64,000 nucleotides of DNA, from positions 62,001 through 126,000 of the forward strand of contig JASANZ010002263.1 of the NCBI GenBank assembly GCA_030849805.1, read 5' to 3'. This document shows, piece after piece, positions 18,218 through 26,883 of the stretch; within the stretch, counting starts at the first letter, position 1, and every line of letters begins with the position of its first letter. The DNA comes from Sergeia podlipaevii (taxonomy: Eukaryota > Euglenozoa > Kinetoplastea > Trypanosomatida > Trypanosomatidae). Made by a program: the position numbers and the translations under genes. The notes beneath the pieces were generated by a model. It had not been told where the DNA came from. It did not search any database and worked only from the letters and a program-made list of their open reading frames with translations.

Positions 18218-21070
18218 TCATACCTCATACCCCTCGTCTCGCACACGTCGCTCCCACTCCGCATCCTCATTCTCGTCGCCATCTTGCTCACTGACATCAA
18301 GCCCAAGACCTGCGTCTCGCAAACCCTTCACTCCGGATTCTATTTTCTCCGTCCCACTTGGCGTTTCAGTAGCTCCAATGTAAGTAATCAATGGGTCGCC
18401 GACTCCTGCAGTATCACGATGGACTTGAAACCACATAGGCAACTGTGCGACCAAGGCCGCTACGCCGCCACCACTTTTACAACTCACACGAGCACTCCTT
18501 GGCAGTGCGCACATGATCGCACTCTCATGCGCACCGCCGACGGAAAGCATTGCAATCAACTTGAGAAGTTCTCGGCTATCCAAGCTGCGAGCAGGGAAAA
18601 GCTGCTCTGGCTTGGGCGGTCTCCCCGTTGCGCGTCCAACAACTAGATTGTTTGCCATGGCAAAGGGTTCATAGACCTTGAACAAGGTAGGATAGTTGGT
18701 GTACAGCGAAGGTGAGATGCCAGCGAGTGAAAAAGGAAGTTGCTGAATGGTAGGCACATTCTCCAGTGACAAGATGAGTGTGGGAGAGTGGGGTAGCGCA
18801 TTGTGTATCATGAGGGCCTTCTCTCCAGCGGTGTAGGTGCCAGAGGGAGAGCGTCCTGCTGAGGAGAACGTTGCGGCTGATGCACCAGACTTAAATCTAT
18901 CGCTACTCGTGTTAACGCTAGTAGTGCTGCTGTTACTACTGCTGTTCGGTAGCTTATCGAAGTTGCTTCGACGTGAGTTCATGTTCCCACGCTCCCGACG
19001 TCGCGCCTCGGCAATCAGAAACGGCGTATACAATAGTCCATCCCGCCTGTTCATCATCACATAGAGTGAGTGCTGTGAAACGAATGTGATGAGCGCCGCG
19101 GCGCCTGCTTTATCATGAACGTCATTGCTAGCAAGTTGTTCTACCGTTTCCTCAATACCTGCATATAACCTGAGAAGCTGACGACGCTCCAGCCTGGGCA
19201 GTTCACCAAAGCACTTCAGTGGAGAGAGCGCGTTATGCTCCAGGATGTGAAGTAACGACCATAGCACGCGAGGGAGAGGAGTGGTGGCCCACATGAGACT
19301 CCCAGGTTGTTCCTCGAGGGGAAGCACGCACCACGGCCGGACTGTGGCAGCATTAAAATTAACATCTAAGAGGTGACGGAAGCGATCACAGATGAGAAGC
19401 AGCGCGCGGAAATCGGCCGTTTGTTGGTACCCACCCATCGATGGAGACGACGCTGGTGATGACGACGACAATGATTGTTTCTCTGCTGCACTCGGGCTCG
19501 TAGCAGCAACAGCGGCAACAGCGTCGCTACGCTCATAAAAAATGCTCAAAGCATCACGTAGCAGCACGGGAGACAGAAGCTCAGCCAACTGTGCCGGATT
19601 TAGCCCTTTCAGCATTCGCAGTCGATGTCCACAGCCTTTGTTCACATAAGCATCCAGCTCCTCTATAATGCGTGTGCCAACCGCATGGACGCTGTATTTG
19701 TGCACTGTGTCATCGTCGCTTTCACAAGAAGAACCACGCCCAGCAAACGTCATCTCTGAGGCCAACACCTTCTCTAAGCCAATAAAGCGCACCCACACTG
19801 CTTTTTGCAGGGGCTTGCATGAGCTGTCGCTGCCGTTGCCCACTTTCTCATCAGACGGCAAAGCGCTGCTTTTAAAATCCACATTAAGTTCACGTATGTC
19901 AACGATGCCAGTTGGCAATGAGCGCAGTGCCTTCTCCAGGTGCTGCTCAGCAGTCAAAGGTGCTGCTGCTATTGCCGAGTATGACGATGAGGAAAGATCC
20001 AAGTCACGTATAGACGTGTGCTTTAACACGTGCTGCAAGGGCACGAAGAAAGTGCTGGGTATGGCTTCTTTCAATGCCCTCCGCAGCTGTGGGTCCTCGC
20101 TGTAAGCTTCAGAGCTGGTAGGTGTCGTAATCTCGGCAACTGGCCCAACGGCAAAGGAAGCTGCCGCACTGTTTGATGGGTGCGCATCGCGCCACTGAGG
20201 ATACGCAGAAGCCAACATGACAAGAGGGCTTGGATCATCGGTGTCCGTCGAGTGCTTGCGAGGATGGGGAACCAGTAAGCAGACCGATGGCGGGAGCCTT
20301 CCTAAAAGTGAAGCAAGATCCCCCACAGTGGGGGGACAATGCGCAGGGCATACACGCCGCAAATAAGCAAGTAACTGCAGCACCGTCGGAGGATTAGGAA
20401 GCGGCGGCGAGAGACTGCGGGGGATGTACTGAGCAGCCGCAAGTAACGCGAGAGCCCACACTATCAAGGTAGAAGGAAGATCCTTCATCCCACTATCGCC
20501 ATCTCCGGCACTGTCGCTTGCTGTTGCTGCCGGGAAAACAGCGCTGCGATGGAGCAGCACGTTCGCTCCGCCAGGGACGCCGCGGACGATAAATATTTCT
20601 GGGTGTGTTCGGCAGAAGCCAGCTAGGCCACCGACATGCTCGGAGACACTTTCCATTGTGTCATCGTCCAACATGGATCCAGCAGTGGAGACTGGCATCG
20701 GTCCTGCGTTGCGCAACAAAATATCAATATTTTTCACAAGTTCTGTTTGTGTGGATTCTGCCGGTGATGGCGTCGCACAAGCAGCACTACTGCTGTCCAT
20801 CCCACTGGAAGATGCCGCAGTGGATGTGTGTCGAGCTGCACCGCTCATAGGCATACCTTGTGCTACCAGATGTAGGCTACTTGTCAAGGAATGCTGTATA
20901 GTGGGCCGGATAGACAATCCTGAGAATGAGGAATAACAATTACCTGAAGAACCGCTGCAGTACAGGCACCAGATACATCTGGCATTGCTGTAAGAGCGTT
21001 TAACAAGAAGACCACAAGAAAAACGTCTATGGCACGCCAGGGCGTTGTTCCTAGTATACGCTAAGCGCAT
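18218..21070 (-). CDS. hypothetical probable mitochondrial protein with winged-helix-like repeats, 950 residues
   Basis: Not assigned to a family. The ATG at 21070 gives an N-terminus (MRLAYTRNNALACHRRF) typical of a mitochondrial presequence: basic, no acidic residues. At least two regions share one pattern, a helix pair around a Gly-containing turn, then a stretch ending in F-x-V and a short strand. One is residues about 105-180 (HVGGLAGFCRTHPEIFIV), the other about 860-930 (GGGVAALVAQLPMWFQVH). A third, weaker one lies near 245-285. This resembles the small winged-helix repeats of some kinetoplastid mitochondrial RNA-processing or mitoribosome factors, but that is inference. Other parts are Ser-rich and disordered; the C-terminus is acidic. 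The frame extends seven codons further only from a TTG. Confidence 0.8.
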   Translation of the reverse strand: MRLAYTRNNALACHRRFSCGLLVKRSYSNARCIWCLYCSGSSGNCYSSFSGLSIRPTIQHSLTSSLHLVAQGMPMSGAARHTSTAASSSGMDSSSAACATPSPAESTQTELVKNIDILLRNAGPMPVSTAGSMLDDDTMESVSEHVGGLAGFCRTHPEIFIVRGVPGGANVLLHRSAVFPAATASDSAGDGDSGMKDLPSTLIVWALALLAAAQYIPRSLSPPLPNPPTVLQLLAYLRRVCPAHCPPTVGDLASLLGRLPPSVCLLVPHPRKHSTDTDDPSPLVMLASAYPQWRDAHPSNSAAASFAVGPVAEITTPTSSEAYSEDPQLRRALKEAIPSTFFVPLQHVLKHTSIRDLDLSSSSYSAIAAAPLTAEQHLEKALRSLPTGIVDIRELNVDFKSSALPSDEKVGNGSDSSCKPLQKAVWVRFIGLEKVLASEMTFAGRGSSCESDDDTVHKYSVHAVGTRIIEELDAYVNKGCGHRLRMLKGLNPAQLAELLSPVLLRDALSIFYERSDAVAAVAATSPSAAEKQSLSSSSPASSPSMGGYQQTADFRALLLICDRFRHLLDVNFNAATVRPWCVLPLEEQPGSLMWATTPLPRVLWSLLHILEHNALSPLKCFGELPRLERRQLLRLYAGIEETVEQLASNDVHDKAGAAALITFVSQHSLYVMMNRRDGLLYTPFLIAEARRRERGNMNSRRSNFDKLPNSSSNSSTTSVNTSSDRFKSGASAATFSSAGRSPSGTYTAGEKALMIHNALPHSPTLILSLENVPTIQQLPFSLAGISPSLYTNYPTLFKVYEPFAMANNLVVGRATGRPPKPEQLFPARSLDSRELLKLIAMLSVGGAHESAIMCALPRSARVSCKSGGGVAALVAQLPMWFQVHRDTAGVGDPLITYIGATETPSGTEKIESGVKGLRDAGLGLDVSEQDGDENEDAEWERRVRDEGYEV

Positions 21071-21676
21071 CGATATATGACTAAATTGCAATTATCAATA
21101 CGTAAGTTATCCTTTTTAACGCAAATATAGTTAGTCACGCGTTGAGACAGTAATGAAACAATATAAAATATATTTCCGCCTCAATGAGAGTATGAACTCA
21201 TTATCCCTTTAAAACAATTAATGTAAACAAAGATAAAAATGTTGAAAGTATACATTACAGCAAAAAGAAAAGTGATGGCAGTAAAAATATATATAATGAC
21301 TTTGACATCATCAGCATCATCAAACAAAAGAAATTTTTTTAAAAAAAAAACTGTTTTACCTTTGCATTCCAAAGTCCATTGGCCAAGGCAGATGTTCATA
21401 CTAGCCGTTTGCATGTGACTGACAATATCAAAAAGAAAAAAAAAATGTAAAGAAGAAAAAAAAAGGTTTTGTTTACTTCCCTTGTTGAGAAACTCTTAAA
21501 AGAATTAAACAAGCAACAAAAGAAGAGGAAAAAAAAAAGAAACGTAATATAAAAAAGGAATTCAAGAAGGTCCTTCTACGCGCACGTGTATACTCAAAAA
21601 TAAGTATCCTTCCTCAAACAAGCAAACAACAACAAAAATAAGATGCACTTGCACAATGTCTTCTTCTTCTTCTTCT
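21071..21676. other. spacer between carrier-like and 950-residue genes
   Basis: AT-rich with A-tracts and short T/A runs. The carrier stop abuts a TTC repeat (21661-21676). No gene seen. Confidence 0.7.
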
Positions 21677-23209
21677 TTAGTGGGCGTTCTCTCTCACGTA
21701 ATTCTGCACCATGTGAAACAGACTCTGGCCCAGCGCCATTCCAAACCCCACCCGCAGTGAGCCCCACCCTATATTGAGTCTCGAGTTAGCCCACTTCCAC
21801 GCAGCGACCGGATGATGTCGATTGCCAACGCGTTGGTGCACTCGGTTCCGTAGCTGTGCACAAGATCGCTGAAGCCAGTTGATTCTGCCGCCGCTGTGTG
21901 CCTTCGCATTCTGCGCTTCCACCACTTTCTGACTATCCCGGATGCCATTGCTGCGAGTCGGGCTCACGGAAGCACCGTGATGAGCACTGCCGTTCAGACT
22001 GCCAGATAATGACGATGGTGAAGACTTTGAAGGGTGTTCTGCGTCAAAAAGTTCAGGAATGCCCAGTTTGTCCGTGTAGCTCGTGCCATTGCAATATATA
22101 TAAAGAAGTTGCGTGCGAAATGAACGCAAGAGTGTAGGGATACCCAGCGGGATCGCACCCGCCGGTGTGGAATAAACGATAGAACGCACATAGTTAAAGG
22201 GAGAACTCAAGATAGAGGCGGTGATGGCCGCCAACAAGTTGGAAACGAAGGCGCACGTGCCACACTTGTTGTCACGTAGCGCCACCTGCGCGACCTTGTG
22301 ACTACGTGAAGCACTTCCCACCACGCTATCTGATGCTAAACTGCCCGCTAGCAGGCCGTCGTGGATCCCTGAGAGAGTCGGGCCTACAACACTCACGTCA
22401 TCTCCGACCACACCGACTGAGGCCCCATTACCGACGATCAAACAAGTTCTCGGTATCACACAAGCCGTAGCGCCATGTTGTCGGTTGTCATCTCCATCTA
22501 TGGTGCTCTCCACACTATTGGTTGTTCCTTCAGTGCCACAGGTGGTGGCAGGTGGTCGGCGCACAAGAGCCTCTAATTGCAAAACATAACGGTCAAAAAA
22601 CGTTTTCCATCCCTGGTTATGCCTCGCGGTCTCATAAACAACTCCGAACACAGTGTCGCGCACCATCGTCACGATACAGCCACGAAAGAAAATGGGTATG
22701 CCAGCCTCCCTGTACATGTGCCGTGCGGTTTTCATAAAGTACACGCCCTTCTCATCACTGTTCCACATTCGAAACTTCACCGATTGTAGCATGTTCAGCG
22801 CAAAGCCGTTCATGGAGCCCGCGATAAGTCCCACCAGCGTGGAGTGCAGCTGCGGATTCACGTCCATCTGGCAAAACGCAGGCATCGTACCGTGGATGAG
22901 CACCCGCGCACTGTCTTGCCAAAACATGTAGGAAGCACCCACAATTGTTCGATACACCGCAGCATTAAAAAAGCCTTGAAAAGGATGCTCAAAGTTGCGC
23001 CAGTCGAGGAACTTTCTCCTCCGGTTCTTGACGCGAACGTACAAGGCACGATCAAATGGATTGAACAGCACGGCCTGCACAGCTCCACTCGCGAGGGCAG
23101 GAAATGCAGTGTAGAAGAACCCATCCATCTGCGGAGGTGGAATGCTGGTTCCGCTTGTGGAAACTGACGACGATACTGCTAAACTGCTTTTACTAGTCGT
23201 CGAAGTCAT
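21677..23209 (-). CDS. divergent mitochondrial carrier family (SLC25) protein
   Basis: A 510-residue protein with the three-fold layout of mitochondrial carriers. Repeat 1 begins near residue 31 (FPALASGAVQAVLFNPFDRA), repeat 2 near 123 (LVGLIAGSMNGFALNMLQSV) and repeat 3 near 322 (SNLLAAITASILSSPFNY). Carriers usually have about 300 residues. The excess here is a Ser/Thr-rich N-terminus, a linker of about 100 residues before repeat 3 and a long C-terminal region. All three PxD/ExxK/R signatures are degenerate: PFDRAL (no Lys at the salt-bridge position), LQSVKFR (Pro and Asp lost) and PFNYVR (Asp to Asn). Family membership is fairly sure; transport activity is doubtful and the substrate unknown. 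Confidence 0.75.
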   Translation of the reverse strand: MTSTTSKSSLAVSSSVSTSGTSIPPPQMDGFFYTAFPALASGAVQAVLFNPFDRALYVRVKNRRRKFLDWRNFEHPFQGFFNAAVYRTIVGASYMFWQDSARVLIHGTMPAFCQMDVNPQLHSTLVGLIAGSMNGFALNMLQSVKFRMWNSDEKGVYFMKTARHMYREAGIPIFFRGCIVTMVRDTVFGVVYETARHNQGWKTFFDRYVLQLEALVRRPPATTCGTEGTTNSVESTIDGDDNRQHGATACVIPRTCLIVGNGASVGVVGDDVSVVGPTLSGIHDGLLAGSLASDSVVGSASRSHKVAQVALRDNKCGTCAFVSNLLAAITASILSSPFNYVRSIVYSTPAGAIPLGIPTLLRSFRTQLLYIYCNGTSYTDKLGIPELFDAEHPSKSSPSSLSGSLNGSAHHGASVSPTRSNGIRDSQKVVEAQNAKAHSGGRINWLQRSCAQLRNRVHQRVGNRHHPVAAWKWANSRLNIGWGSLRVGFGMALGQSLFHMVQNYVRENAH

Positions 23210-23664
23210 TGTAAATATTCCTAATGTTTAATATGTATTTTAAGTATAGTAAAGACGTATTAAGATGCCAGTAAGCTTACCTTGTGGGCTGTTGGCAAGC
23301 CGTCTAAGTGTCGCAGGGAAACCGTCAGCGAGCAATCCTTTATTTCGGAAAAGTTTTCCTTCAAGTAATTTTGTTTGATGAATAGAGCTAAGACTCGTAT
23401 GCCCCTCCTCCTCAATCCAAGTGTTTACACACTAATACTTTTTCCTTCGCCTTTGAAAAAAAAAAAAATGATTTATCGAACTTGCGGTAGTTTTGTGCCG
23501 ATCTAACGTCACAAAAACTACTGACCACGGTGGAGAAGAAATAATATATATACGAAAACAAATGGATGCTATAACATACACGCTGCGGGTACACAGCACT
23601 ATGCGTATGGGCTCTTTGATTATTGTCCCTATTCAAACTCACTACAACAGCGCAAAAATAATAA

Positions 23665-23693
23665 ATAATAATAATAATAATAATAATAATAAT
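23665..23693. repeat. AAT trinucleotide repeat
   Basis: About nine AAT units on the plus strand, ATT on the transcribed strand. Confidence 0.9.
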
Positions 23694-23997
23694 CGTAATA
23701 AAAAAAAATGTGGATACTACAGTTCCTAATTCTAAACCGTTTCCCCTGCGCCTTTGTATCTCGATTCAATAATATAAGGTGATGGTCCAGTATAAGTAGC
23801 ACGACAAGTAAAAAAAAAAAAAGAAATATCTTTATACGAAGGGCCTACTACTTGTTCTTTTGAATAAAAATGAATTGAATTTGCAATTTCTTAAGGGGAG
23901 GCACGAAATGCACTAAAAAAAGGAATGTTTGTGAAAATGCTTGACCTCGAGGAGAACCACTAATGTTAAATGCGGTAGGGAAGCGAGCCCTTGCCTA

Positions 23998-24108
23998 CTA
24001 GGTGCTATGCGCTAAGTAAAAGGATTGAATAAATAAAGTGACAAAGTCAAACAAAATGATTATGCAGCGAGTAAAAGGAAGTGCTTGCAATATACACATC
24101 GATTTCAT
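23998..24108 (-). CDS. possible 36-residue hydrophobic microORF
   Basis: ATG at 24108, TAG at 23998. The peptide has a central hydrophobic run (RCIIILFDFVTLFIQSF) long enough to span a membrane. A T/C-rich stretch followed by A-rich sequence and AG lies about 10 bases upstream on the coding strand. T-rich spacer DNA gives Phe/Leu/Ile-rich peptides by chance, so this is weak. Confidence 0.12.
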   Translation of the reverse strand: MKSMCILQALPFTRCIIILFDFVTLFIQSFYLAHST

Positions 24109-24672
24109 AAGCGGAATCTTTTTTGGAATAGGGCAAAAAGCAATACTCCATCAATAAAGCTGACTACATAGCACATGAATTATGATTCTAATGAGTTTCC
24201 TTTCTCTAATTGTGCCCGCAGCAAAAAAAAAAATGAAAAGAAATGTTTGTTTGTTTAATAAAAGGTCATTCCTCATGTGCGCTATACGTTAACCAAAATT
24301 GTTACAAGCCTCCCCTTTCCATACACCAAGCGCGCATGCGTGTCTCGTGGAGGTATCACGCACCCATCCTACCGCTTACAGTATCTGTCCATGTCCCAAA
24401 AAAATTAAACATCCAATTTTGAAACCACCACCACCTGTTCTCTCGCTCTCTCTCTCTCTATTAGTGCCTTTCAAACTGCTACGCTAAAGTAGCAAGTCGG
24501 AATTGCGCAGGAGACTAACGCACTCACATTACGTATGCACAGAAAGAACAAAAAATATATATAAAGAGAAAGATAGGCAAAGACAAACATAAAAGAAGAG
24601 AAAGAAAGAGAAAGAAAGAGTGAAAACACAGACGACTATCTCATCTCTTCTGGTCTCTATATGTCCTCCCCC

Positions 24673-26337
24673 TTAAAAGCGGCGACCGCCACGCCGCGGG
24701 CCACGGTTGTCACCAGTGCGCTGCTTCTTTCGGGGGTTAGCACTGCTGCTGTAGCTACGCTTCTGCTGCTGCTGCTGGTTGTTGTTGCCGCCACGACGAC
24801 GAGCATCACTGAGAGCGACAGAAGACTGACTGGCACTGTCGCGGCCACGCTTCACCGCCGGCAGACGCTGCTGGCCGATCCAACTCTCCTTCATTTCGCC
24901 AGTGGGCAGATGCTTCGCAGCAAAGGCGGTCAACATCGTCTTAATGTTACGCAGGCAAGCAATCGCCTCAGCCTCATCGTTGCTGGCTTCACCTTTTTGC
25001 ATGGCCACCTTCACTCCAAACACCACCTCGCGCTCCAGCACCGCCACACACTCGACCATCTTCGCCACAGTCAGAGCGAACATATCCTCGTTGAGCTTCT
25101 GGAGGCCCTCAACAGACTTCTTCTTGGCAATCTGGCACGCCGCAAGCAGCACTGCCTCTACTATGGACAGATTGCACGTAGAGAAAGGAGTGGGGTTGGG
25201 TTCCGCGCAGCAGTCCGAGAGCAGTGCCTGAATCTGCTGGAAAATAAAAGGGAAGAGAGCATCCGCTCCCTCGGCGGTGGCAGCGCGCGCAGCAAAGAGG
25301 AGCACGCGGGATGCGAGGACACCAGCGTTGGAGTTGCGCTCGATGCCAGACTGCATGATCGAAGAAGCCTGCAGGGCTGGGACGATATCGAACTCAGCGC
25401 TGGAAGGCACGAAACGGGCGAGAATAGCAACAGACTCCAACTTGCGCTCAGAGTCAAGAGACCCGGCAGAGGCAAGAAAAGCCTCAAGAAGGGGGATAGA
25501 GCCCTTCTCCTTGTTAATGGGCAGGTGAGCCGCCACACGAGCCAGCTGCTGGAACTCACGAGCGTCCACGGAGGTCATCACGCGCTGAATGAGGCCCATG
25601 GTGTATGTCTGCACGTCATCCGTCCATTGGCTGCGCAGGGAGGGTGACATGGCCAGGCGGGTGAGACGGGCCATCGCGAGGTGGCGCTCCTTCTGGAGTT
25701 GCTCGGGCTCGTCGTCCTCGAGGTCGTCGCTGATCCAGTGCAGGAGCTTCGTGATGACGCTGCGGAAGGCGCTGGTGGTGAGAGAGTCGAGGACCTTGTT
25801 CGCGGCCTGGCGCACCTGCTCAGGAAATGCCTCCCTGTCAATCATCACCTGCATGAGTACATCAGCGCCTTCACGGGACAGGTACTCCCAGTTCTTATCC
25901 AGCATCGACACTGGGCCAAGGCCCTCGAAGCAGTGGATCGCAGCAGACAACAGCTGAGGCGTGTTGTCTTCGCCGCTGATCACCTTCACGAGAGAAGTGA
26001 CGATCTTGCGGAGTGCGCTCGCATCGCGCAGGCTGGCCACGTAGCGACTCACAAACTCGAGGAAGCGGACACGCAGCAGCAGCGGAGTCTCTTGAGACTC
26101 AGCAGCCTGCATAAGAACAAGCAAGGGGTTCACATAGTCGTTGATACGGGCAGCATCTGTGCCCATGGCGGCCTGAAGCTGAGCGTACATCTCTGCAGGA
26201 GTGCCAGCAATAGAAACGATTGGCGCGGGTTCAGCGGCAGCAATGGGGACTTCGACAGTGCCCAGAGAGGCAACTTCAGGAGCAACAGGGGTCTCCTCCT
26301 TGGCAGCAACCGCGACAGTCTTCTTCTTGGGAGCCAT
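24673..26337 (-). CDS. API5-like (apoptosis inhibitor 5 / AAC-11) HEAT-repeat protein
   Basis: A 554-residue protein. A Lys/Ala/Pro-rich N-terminus (MAPKKKTVAVAAKEE) precedes an all-helical HEAT-like body (about 60-480). Residues around 385-405 (CNLSIVEAVLLAACQIAKKK) resemble the API5 segment that reads (Y/S)VECLLxxxHQLxxK. The C-terminal 60 residues are basic and Arg/Gly/Gln-rich (RRGGNNNQQQQQ, GPRRGGRRF) like an RNA-binding, nuclear tail; API5 also ends in a nuclear localisation region. API5 proteins are nuclear scaffolds tied to mRNA and survival functions. The start is the only ATG before the Lys-rich run; an upstream extension would begin with TTG. The family call is moderate; another HEAT protein is possible. 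Confidence 0.6.
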   Translation of the reverse strand: MAPKKKTVAVAAKEETPVAPEVASLGTVEVPIAAAEPAPIVSIAGTPAEMYAQLQAAMGTDAARINDYVNPLLVLMQAAESQETPLLLRVRFLEFVSRYVASLRDASALRKIVTSLVKVISGEDNTPQLLSAAIHCFEGLGPVSMLDKNWEYLSREGADVLMQVMIDREAFPEQVRQAANKVLDSLTTSAFRSVITKLLHWISDDLEDDEPEQLQKERHLAMARLTRLAMSPSLRSQWTDDVQTYTMGLIQRVMTSVDAREFQQLARVAAHLPINKEKGSIPLLEAFLASAGSLDSERKLESVAILARFVPSSAEFDIVPALQASSIMQSGIERNSNAGVLASRVLLFAARAATAEGADALFPFIFQQIQALLSDCCAEPNPTPFSTCNLSIVEAVLLAACQIAKKKSVEGLQKLNEDMFALTVAKMVECVAVLEREVVFGVKVAMQKGEASNDEAEAIACLRNIKTMLTAFAAKHLPTGEMKESWIGQQRLPAVKRGRDSASQSSVALSDARRRGGNNNQQQQQKRSYSSSANPRKKQRTGDNRGPRRGGRRF

Positions 26338-26883
26338 TCTTTTTCTTTTTGGGTATAAAGTGAATTTACTTTTCTTCGCCCTTTTTGTCTTCTTTTGGCA
26401 CAAAGGAGGTCAAAAAGATGTTTTCCTATTTTTCTTCTTTTTTCTGTCTGTTTTAAATGGGTTCGCTTGAATTGCACTAAAAAAAGAGAAAATTACTACC
26501 ACGCAAGCTGAAAGAAAAAAGAAAAAAAATGAGAAAAAGGCGGTATTCTATATATGAAAGCTTTTTGTTCTTTCACGATATGAATAGGGCACAGAAAAAT
26601 GAAAAGCGGAAAAAGATTTTTGTAAAGAAAAAGCAAGGGACGCGAATAAAAGAACATATGTGTGCAACACCAAGAGTGTACATGCAAAGATGACATTCCC
26701 AGTCAACACGCTGCAACGCGCTGAAAGAGTGAAAAGGAAAGAAGCAACCACAATCTAGATACGTTTCATCGACGGAACTTTGTGTGAAAGGAAAAGACGA
26801 CAGGAGTATATAGAAAAGAGAAATGAAAAAAAAAACAGTTGTGATACACATTAGCCCCTATGATATTTCAAAGTGCAGTGTTG
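26338..26883. other. spacer between carnitine acyltransferase and API5-like gene
   Basis: On the coding strand, pyrimidine-rich tracts (about 26400-26425, 26510-26540, 26610-26640) offer several possible splice acceptors for the API5-like gene. No gene seen. Confidence 0.6.

Larger units (their letters stand above)
23210..24672. other. 1.5 kb spacer, API5-like 3' flank
   Basis: Contains an AAT repeat (23665-23693), A-tracts and CT repeats (24440-24460). Two relatively GC-rich patches lie at 23940-24010 and 24270-24400. The first overlaps a 36-codon ORF on the minus strand, listed separately; the second has only short ORFs. No tRNA-like fold recognised. Confidence 0.6.

Noticed and set aside
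21300..21325. TGATGA/CTGA-like boxes suggesting a C/D snoRNA on the minus strand
   Set aside because: Box spacing is far too short for a C/D snoRNA and there is no flanking terminal stem.
24661..25647. 328-codon plus-strand ORF (and 25681-26358)
   Set aside because: Antisense to the API5-like gene; low-complexity His/Arg/Leu composition typical of shadow frames, and the only plus-strand candidates of size in an all-minus window.
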